From Legionellaceae bacterium (GTDB lineage Bacteria; Pseudomonadota; Gammaproteobacteria; Legionellales; Legionellaceae): 64,000 nucleotides of DNA. A program made the translations under genes and the position numbers. A model generated the notes under the pieces. That model ran no database searches and had not been told where the DNA came from. It was given only the letters and a program-made list of their open reading frames with translations. The stretch is from NCBI GenBank assembly GCA_029210085.1, contig JARGPP010000016.1, forward strand, positions 1-64,000, written 5' to 3'. Below, one piece after another: positions 55,585 to 64,000 of the stretch; position 1 is the first letter of the stretch, and each line of letters starts with the position of its first letter.

Positions 55585-55588
<4 letters not shown>
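54371..55588 (+). CDS. ribBA: bifunctional DHBP synthase/GTP cyclohydrolase II
   Basis: 405 aa. The DHBP synthase domain (1-~200) has DDESRENEGDLV and HTEG-type counterparts (RQGQTEGSVDL). The GTP cyclohydrolase II domain has the zinc motif CITGDLFGSTRCDCGG, and RQEGRGIGL follows. Both domains keep their metal-binding residues, so the protein probably starts both branches of riboflavin synthesis. Coupled by four-base overlaps to ribE and ribH. Confidence 0.94.
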
Positions 55589-58534
<2,946 letters not shown>

Positions 58535-58700
58535 TTTTTTGGATTGCGCCTATCTTTTTTTAGTTTGAGTCACGTTGAGCCATGTATCCAATAAACGAAA
58601 CATAGCCGATATAGGGTATGAACGTTTGAAGGCTCTATTCCCCGAAACCTGAGTGACCTGATGGGTTCGCGTTATCCATATTTTTAAAGTTTGGAGTAGA

Positions 58701-58721
58701 TGCCTCGTATAATACGAGGCA
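58701..58721. promoter_or_regulatory. 21-bp perfect palindrome, operator-like
   Basis: TGCCTCGTAT and ATACGAGGCA flank a single A, giving a perfect 10-bp inverted repeat with TATAAT at its centre. No T-run follows on either strand, so it is not a terminator. It lies alone in the kdsA to 58.8-kb intergenic region, downstream of both flanking genes, which converge here. Confidence 0.5.
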
Positions 58722-58806
58722 CATAGGCTCGCTTCTCGATGTAGCATAGGGTTGATGCGTCAACGATAAAAACATTCCACTTGATGCATTGAAATGCCTG
58801 CTTGTA

Positions 58807-59298
58807 TTAGGCGTGAGCCAAATCATTTGAAGATTTTGATGCTTTAATGTCATGCATGGAGTCGTCTATCGCTGTTTCAAGTTCAGTGATGGGTGATGAC
58901 ATCTTAAACAGCCCATACATGCTCGACCCTAATCCAAGCGCGCCATTGATTAGCGTGCTACCCGCTGTGGCGGCACTTGTGACACCTAAAATAGGAGTGC
59001 CCGCCAATGTAAGGCTCCCAATAGTGATAAGTAATAAGCTGGCTGCAGCGACTGAGCTAAGTATGGCGTTGAGAAAAAAAGAAGGGCTCAAGTGGTCGGC
59101 TGCCACTAAACCTGCGCCTATCACGGTCTCTGTCCCAATGATTGCTGCGGTAATGCCGAGTACAGGAATTACTAACAGCCCATCTATTGCCATATTAATT
59201 AAAAATAACAGAGAGACAAGGCATGAAGCTCCCATGAGCCAGAACAATGCAGTTGAAGCCCCATCAACATCGTTGTAATCACTTGCGTAAACAGCCAT
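58807..59298 (-). CDS. multi-membrane protein of unknown function (163 aa)
   Basis: 163 aa from ATG 59298; an in-frame GTG four codons upstream has no better Shine-Dalgarno sequence. Four hydrophobic segments are rich in Ala, Gly, Leu and Ile (about 18-36, 39-60, 77-100 and 105-125). A short soluble C-terminal tail ends in [19 protein letters not shown]. No family is recognised. Convergent toward kdsA, downstream of tRNA-Ser. Confidence 0.6.
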   Translation of the reverse strand: MAVYASDYNDVDGASTALFWLMGASCLVSLLFLINMAIDGLLVIPVLGITAAIIGTETVIGAGLVAADHLSPSFFLNAILSSVAAASLLLITIGSLTLAGTPILGVTSAATAGSTLINGALGLGSSMYGLFKMSSPITELETAIDDSMHDIKASKSSNDLAHA

Positions 59299-59399
59299 CT
59301 TAAATCTCACTTTTCAAAAAAATCAATTGTACACGTTTTGTTTTTTTTGGTCAATTACTGTTTTTTATGAGCTGTATGATGCTGGTGGAGTAGTACATG

Positions 59400-59484
59400 C
59401 GGAGAGACAGGGATTCGAACCCTGGGAAGGTTTCCCTTCAACGGTTTTCAAGACCGCCGCAATCGACCACTCTGCCATCTCTCC
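59400..59484 (-). tRNA. tRNA-Ser (anticodon TGA), CCA not encoded
   Basis: 85-nt class II tRNA on the minus strand with acceptor GGAGAGA/TCTCTCC, anticodon loop CTTGAAA, long variable arm and discriminator G. The 3' end reads G followed by CAT, so CCA must be added by a nucleotidyltransferase, unlike the nine other tRNA genes here. Confidence 0.95.
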
Positions 59485-59493
59485 GGGCCCAGA

Positions 59494-59522
59494 ATAATAT
59501 CGCAATGGTGGGTTGCTTGCAA
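59494..59522 (-). promoter_or_regulatory. sigma-70 promoter of tRNA-Ser
   Basis: On the minus strand, TTGCAA (59522-59517) and TATTAT (59499-59494) with a 17-base spacer, ten bases before the tRNA. A GC-rich stretch (GGGCCC) lies at the start site, as in stringently controlled stable-RNA promoters. Confidence 0.75.
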
Positions 59523-59576
59523 CAGGATTGTGAGTGATTGTATGGTTTTTATTAGGAGATGAATTGCCAACAGCCC

Positions 59577-60287
59577 CTAAGGTTTCGGCTGTGAGGGGGC
59601 TGTTTCATCAATATCTTTCTTAATGCCTCGTATTTGTTCGCGCATACTGGTCGTTGTATTTCTCTTAAAGCCCATTGTTTCCAGCAAGGTATTAGCCATT
59701 ATCATGATGTTGTCAAAGAGGCCGTGTTCAAATTTTTTTTGATGCATATCGGTCATTTGGGCTAAATCTTGAACGGATTCTGTGAGTGCTTGGAATGTTT
59801 GATAGTCTTGATTTTCTGGGGTAGGAATCCATGCTTCTCCAGCTTCTTTGGCTACTGCGTGTTGTGTTTGAAAGCTGAGTGCTGCTTGTTTAACAGTTTT
59901 TACTTGCTCGATGGCTTCTTGGTAAATGTTACGGGAAGCCGCTGTAATTAAATGTCCTTCGCTTTTGCTTTGTAGCGTTGTTTGTAAGCGTGTTGCTTCA
60001 TCGATGGTTTTTTGGAGTATTTTTTCCATCTGAATGCCTTCTCGTATATAAATAGGCTGTTGTTCAGGTGCGTTTGCAATATCATCTGTCAGAAAAAGAA
60101 CGGTTTCGAATTTGCTTCGATAAGATGAGGGCAAGTCAGGATTATCATCAAGAAAAGTCTGAATATCATAAGCCATCTTTGAGCCCTTGTGCGCAAATTC
60201 TGCTGGATTATTGAGTGATTCAGCATCGCTGAGTGTTTTTGTAAAGGCTTGAATTTTTTGCTCATACACCTCTTCTTGCTTGTTCAT
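59577..60287 (-). CDS. helical protein of unknown function, related to the large upstream gene
   Basis: 236 aa, no recognised family. It is almost entirely charged helix with coiled-coil character and no signal peptide. A FQTQHAVAKEAGEAWIPTPE segment (about 143-162) and the C-terminal TTTSMREQ match segments of the large protein encoded 12 bases upstream. The C-terminus ends in DIDETAPSQPKP. AAGGA precedes the ATG. The shared modules suggest both arose by partial duplication and act in the same place. A translocated-effector role is possible but unproven. Confidence 0.7.
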   Translation of the reverse strand: MNKQEEVYEQKIQAFTKTLSDAESLNNPAEFAHKGSKMAYDIQTFLDDNPDLPSSYRSKFETVLFLTDDIANAPEQQPIYIREGIQMEKILQKTIDEATRLQTTLQSKSEGHLITAASRNIYQEAIEQVKTVKQAALSFQTQHAVAKEAGEAWIPTPENQDYQTFQALTESVQDLAQMTDMHQKKFEHGLFDNIMIMANTLLETMGFKRNTTTSMREQIRGIKKDIDETAPSQPKP

Positions 60288-60298
60288 TAGCGCATCCT

Positions 60299-63200
60299 TT
60301 ATTGTATGGGGTTATGTCCACTCCCGTTTGATGAGAGAGAAGCTGTTTCATCGTCACTATCCGGATTTTGCATGTTCTGTAAATCTGCTCTCATGCTCGT
60401 TGTAATTGTTTTGGATGAGGTGGGCTTATACCTTTGTAAGAAGTCATCAATCTCTTGATAGAACCCTTCATCCTCCTCTCCCTGCTTCGCTATGATGACA
60501 ACGCATTTAAGCGCTTCAATCACATCATTTGGAATGACGGATGTCCATCGCTCATCGTGTAAAAACTGGTCCATAAGTTCATAAAATTCGTCATCACATG
60601 CTTTAGATTCCATCGCCCTGAGTGCCTTTTCAGCCACTTCATAAAATTTTAGTACATCGCTATTTTTTGTTTGAGGTGCTTTTTTTTCTACCGATGTGGC
60701 TGTTGCTACCGGTGTGGTGGGTACTGTCCGCTGCATTGGTACGGACTGGGGTTTTGGGGAAGCCGCGGGTCTGATGTCTGTGATGAGCTGTCCCAGCGTT
60801 TTAACCAGGTCCTTATTGACAGATGATACAGCCATTACTCGCTCTGCTTTAGCCACAAAAGCATTGAAAGCTGCAAAGTCATCACTATCATAGTGTAACT
60901 TATCATTAGCGGCTCTTGGTATCCAGGAGTCTGCTTTTGTTTGAGCATGTACGTCTTGAAAAGCCTTGGCTTTCGTTTTTAATTCACGCATTTCTTTGAG
61001 CATGTCTTGGTTTCTTTCTAATGAAGCGTTTGTATTCAAATAACTATTGACGCGCCCTTCAAGGTATTTAATCTGTTTATCTAACTGCTTGATAACACCC
61101 TGTAAATTTTTATCAAGTGCTCGACCTTTTGCAATATGACAAGGTAATCCCAAAGTTTGTGAGTGTTCATCACAAACTGTGAGAAAAGTGTCTACTTTTC
61201 GTTGGACGTCTTTGCTTAAATGGGGTTTTAAGGTGTCATATTGTTTTGCAAACACTGATGCACCGGTTAAAAAAGCGGAAGGGTCACTTGAATCAATGGC
61301 TTCAAAAATTTTCAAGTTTTTATCTATCCATTCAAGTGTGCGCAATGCATCTTTAGCTGCTTTAGCTTCTTGCTCAAAGGGTTTATCTCCTTTGGCACCC
61401 ATCATCAGACTTCGTATTTCTTGTTCCTTAATTTCTCGTAAAGGCCCTATTTTTTGATTTAGCATGAGCCTTAAGGCATTTCTCTCGGTTTCAAATGTAT
61501 TCTGAGCTGCTTTTAGCTCAGAAGGTTTAGCTTGGTTCTCGGGCATTTGCTCGATATCATGCATGTGTGTTTTAAGGGCGTTCAGTGCTCCCTCTTGTGA
61601 AACTTTTGCGTATGGTTTTAAACCAACTAACCAACGGAAAGCATTGACGGTGGTGATAAGAGCGTTCCAAGCTTTTGTTAAGCCTTTATTTTCATGAAAA
61701 ATTCTTTGAGCATGTTGATTTCTTGTCCATTGATTGAGTGCTTCATAGGCTTGCATGAATACCTGATTACTGGCCGCTCTTTGTTCCGGTGTTGCGCCAA
61801 CACGATTAGATTGCCAAACTTTAGCTGCTTTTTTAAATGTTTGGAGTTGCTTGGCGAGCGCATGTCCTTGATGCTTGATGGCTTTGACGTGCTCAAAGAG
61901 TGTTTCTGTGTCTTTGATGCTTGCTTGAACCGCATCGCGTAACTGTTCTTCTTGCCTAATTTGAGTGGGGTACTGAGATTTCTCAGATATTGTATCTAAC
62001 TGATAGAGGGCAGGGCTTGCCTTGCCATAGAGTTGCTCCGCAAATCTTAAGTCTTTTTGTGTTGCTGCCTTTTCTTGCGCGTCATGTAACGCATTAAATA
62101 AAGCATAAGCATGTGTATACCGTTGTTCCTCATCGCCACTTTCATAGGCTTCGATACAAGCGTTGAGATGTTTTTGAAGCTTTCCGAGGAACTTAAACTG
62201 CGCTCTTTGTGAATGTATCGGAAGATGGTGAACCTCCGGGTAACTGCTGTTGATGGTTGATTGAAAACGAATGACATTAGGCAAGAAACTTTTAGCGGGC
62301 GGTGGAACCTTGGACTGTATGCTTTTCAGTTGTTGCTCTAGTCTCTTGGTGTTCTTTTTTTGTTCTGATATTTCAAGAGATGATCGTGTTGTTGCCCACG
62401 AAGTAAAATTGGTAGTGAGTTGTGCCATGGTACGTGTAATTGTTTCTTTGGACTTTGGTGTTGAGTGAGACCGTTCAAATGCATGCATTCGTTTGGCAAC
62501 ACGTGGATTTTTTGCATATGTTTTCTCAAAGTGATAAGCTGCTGTTGCTAAATCAGAAAATATTTTTTCAGCTTTTTGTTTGATTTCTTGCTCTGTTTGA
62601 TTTCCTAAGTTTTGTTCTAATTGATTAATCATTGTTTGCGCATGCCCTGCCTCGAAGTGAAATCTTGTAGCTGCATCGGATACACTCCTTCTTTCTTCTT
62701 CAGGAATGAGACTTAAAGCTGTTGTAGTAATCGTCACAGTACGGTCACGTACTTGAAACATTTCTTTTTTAATGGTCTCTAATGGTGTTTGGACTATTTC
62801 CTGGAGATTGTGGATGAGAGCACGTTTGCTTTGCTCTTCTAAATCAGGAGAATAATTGGAGGCGGGTGGTAAGTCCGAGTCTTCCACATCAACCTCTCTA
62901 TTTGCAGGCCTATATACGGGTGATGTCGAAGGAATAGGGGAAGGGCCATTTGGTGCTGTATTGTCAGGCATTTCTATGATTGGAGGAATGGGAGAGCTTT
63001 GTGTTGGTTCTTCTATGACACGCTCTTCTTCTAATGCTTCATCTTCGACAACATCCGTCATAGTATAAACGCTTTCAAGTTGCTGCTCTATGTCCTTTAG
63101 CATGCTTTGAATTTGAGAGGGGTTTTCAGATTTTTTAGCGAAAGGTAAAGATAGAACAAACAGAAAAAAATCATTCGCTTGAGTATTTAATGCTTCAGAT

Positions 63201-64000
63201 TGATTTGAGTCTTTCAGTGCTTCTATAAAAGTTGCGCCTGTTAAGACCTTTGCCAGTTTTTGACAAAGGCTTATTTGATTGTCAAGTGAAAGTGTCTCAA
63301 AAAAGTCCTCGTTCATCACAAGAGTCAGCTCGTCATATGTCCATGCCTTTTCGGTATCTTCAAGAGATTGCACGACCCAGTTGGCATCGATGATGGTTGG
63401 GGTATCTTGTAACCGTTGATCGTCTTGTTGGCCATCGTTTGAGTCTGAGGTTGGTGTTTCTATCACTTCATCTAAGGGGCCATTATGTTGCTGACCATCA
63501 GCGTGCTCAACATGCAAAGCTTGTTCTTGATGATATTGCTCCGGTTGAACGTGCGGATGGTCGTCGTGTATCTCGACTACAGTGTCTTGTGTTGTGCGTT
63601 TGATTGGAGGCGTAGGTTCTATATCGACGCGTTCTGTATTGTATCGTGGGTGGAGTGTCGATGATGTGCTAAATAGCTCTTTTATTTCCTCAGCTAACCT
63701 ATCATTTTCTGGGAGTTCAATCTCGTCTTTATCTTGAAGTATATAAGGTACATCATCATCATCAAAGTCATCACTTTCTTGTGCAGATATAAGCGCTTCT
63801 TTAAGATTAGCGACCAGTTTGTCACTTGCTGTAGCTTCATAAATGTCCGATGTTTTTGCATCATAAAAACGAAGTTTTTTTTCTGCAATGTTTAAGGTGT
63901 AAGATGGTTTTTGACCCGGTTCATACTCTGAATCGGTTACATGGATGATCGTAAGCGGGTTATTATTTAGAGCAGTTCCTAGTGACTTGAATGCTTTTTC
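60299..64000 (-). CDS. very large coiled-coil protein of unknown function, 5' end beyond window
   Basis: The frame runs without a stop from the right window edge to 60299, at least 1233 residues. An apparent start at 63517 is only an internal TTG. The N-terminal visible part is mixed, with SYTLNIAEKKLRFYDAKTSD and a DDDDVPY acidic run. Residues translated from 63.5 to 62.8 kb are acidic and Pro-rich linker. The remaining ~850 residues are predicted mostly helical and rich in Gln, Lys, Glu and Ala. Near the C-terminus, FQDVHAQTKADSWIPRAAND and ITTSMRADLQ match the small downstream protein. The end DSDDETASLSS is acidic and Ser-rich. No signal peptide can be judged. Size, coiled coils and context fit a Dot/Icm effector; that is inference. 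Confidence 0.75.
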   Translation of the reverse strand, partial: EKAFKSLGTALNNNPLTIIHVTDSEYEPGQKPSYTLNIAEKKLRFYDAKTSDIYEATASDKLVANLKEALISAQESDDFDDDDVPYILQDKDEIELPENDRLAEEIKELFSTSSTLHPRYNTERVDIEPTPPIKRTTQDTVVEIHDDHPHVQPEQYHQEQALHVEHADGQQHNGPLDEVIETPTSDSNDGQQDDQRLQDTPTIIDANWVVQSLEDTEKAWTYDELTLVMNEDFFETLSLDNQISLCQKLAKVLTGATFIEALKDSNQSEALNTQANDFFLFVLSLPFAKKSENPSQIQSMLKDIEQQLESVYTMTDVVEDEALEEERVIEEPTQSSPIPPIIEMPDNTAPNGPSPIPSTSPVYRPANREVDVEDSDLPPASNYSPDLEEQSKRALIHNLQEIVQTPLETIKKEMFQVRDRTVTITTTALSLIPEEERRSVSDAATRFHFEAGHAQTMINQLEQNLGNQTEQEIKQKAEKIFSDLATAAYHFEKTYAKNPRVAKRMHAFERSHSTPKSKETITRTMAQLTTNFTSWATTRSSLEISEQKKNTKRLEQQLKSIQSKVPPPAKSFLPNVIRFQSTINSSYPEVHHLPIHSQRAQFKFLGKLQKHLNACIEAYESGDEEQRYTHAYALFNALHDAQEKAATQKDLRFAEQLYGKASPALYQLDTISEKSQYPTQIRQEEQLRDAVQASIKDTETLFEHVKAIKHQGHALAKQLQTFKKAAKVWQSNRVGATPEQRAASNQVFMQAYEALNQWTRNQHAQRIFHENKGLTKAWNALITTVNAFRWLVGLKPYAKVSQEGALNALKTHMHDIEQMPENQAKPSELKAAQNTFETERNALRLMLNQKIGPLREIKEQEIRSLMMGAKGDKPFEQEAKAAKDALRTLEWIDKNLKIFEAIDSSDPSAFLTGASVFAKQYDTLKPHLSKDVQRKVDTFLTVCDEHSQTLGLPCHIAKGRALDKNLQGVIKQLDKQIKYLEGRVNSYLNTNASLERNQDMLKEMRELKTKAKAFQDVHAQTKADSWIPRAANDKLHYDSDDFAAFNAFVAKAERVMAVSSVNKDLVKTLGQLITDIRPAASPKPQSVPMQRTVPTTPVATATSVEKKAPQTKNSDVLKFYEVAEKALRAMESKACDDEFYELMDQFLHDERWTSVIPNDVIEALKCVVIIAKQGEEDEGFYQEIDDFLQRYKPTSSKTITTSMRADLQNMQNPDSDDETASLSSNGSGHNPIQ

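Overview
The window is about 64 kb of a gammaproteobacterial chromosome, AT-rich by eye (roughly 40% G+C, not computed). It most resembles the order Legionellales. The evidence is a DotU/IcmF pair sized like the type IVB (Dot/Icm) stabilising module, an ankyrin-repeat protein resembling the Legionella core effector AnkH/LegA3, an Lcl-type C-terminal domain protein, the lpxA-serS junction, tRNA genes framing tig-clpP-clpX-lon-hupB-ppiD, and several multi-membrane or coiled-coil proteins of unknown function set between housekeeping genes. Species cannot be named from sequence alone.

Layout. 1-4.2 kb: the 3' end of an IS630-type transposase, then dotU-icmF on the minus strand. 4.6-9.9 kb: a secreted Lcl-domain protein, then a minus-strand envelope/glycolysis group (ctpA, envC-like, gpmI). 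10-18.4 kb: the envelope operon uppS-cdsA-rseP-bamA-skp-fabZ-lpxA-serS, without the dxr and lpxD genes that commonly sit inside it. 18.6-21 kb: a small membrane protein and a ZIP/CDF metal-transporter pair. 21.2-30 kb: four tRNAs, the protein quality-control cluster tig-clpP-clpX-lon-hupB, tRNA-Val and tRNA-Asp, and ppiD. 30-35.9 kb: an accessory patch with a nonsense-interrupted gene, a Cys/His-rich membrane protein and a tandem pair of paralogous membrane proteins around fabI, udk and an Smr-domain gene. 35.9-41 kb: prmB-aroC-asd followed by a disordered protein and the AnkH-like protein. 41.3-43.6 kb: a DUF3429-type protein, a HAD phosphatase overlapping pdxY, a transposase remnant and a palindromic MITE-like element. 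43.6-49.9 kb: rne, rluC, HAD, pgsA, tRNAs Gly/Cys/Leu, fdxA, tsaB and a Trm112-type gene. 49.9-58.5 kb: a GGDEF protein, bepA and the translationally coupled run ribD-ribE-ribBA-ribH-pyrG-kdsA. 58.8-64 kb: a membrane protein, tRNA-Ser, and two co-oriented unknown genes. The larger of these is open to the window edge (at least 1233 codons) and shares sequence modules with its small neighbour.

Core functions include isoprenoid-lipid carrier, phospholipid and lipid A/Kdo synthesis, outer-membrane assembly, proteolysis, riboflavin and CTP synthesis, and RNA decay. The accessory genes look like the effector and surface repertoire of an intracellular bacterium, but for most of them that is inference from context and composition.

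No CRISPR array, rRNA, replication origin, phage cluster or FMN riboswitch was seen. Several start codons were moved from the longest open frame to sites supported by a Shine-Dalgarno sequence or an upstream -10 element; each entry says so.
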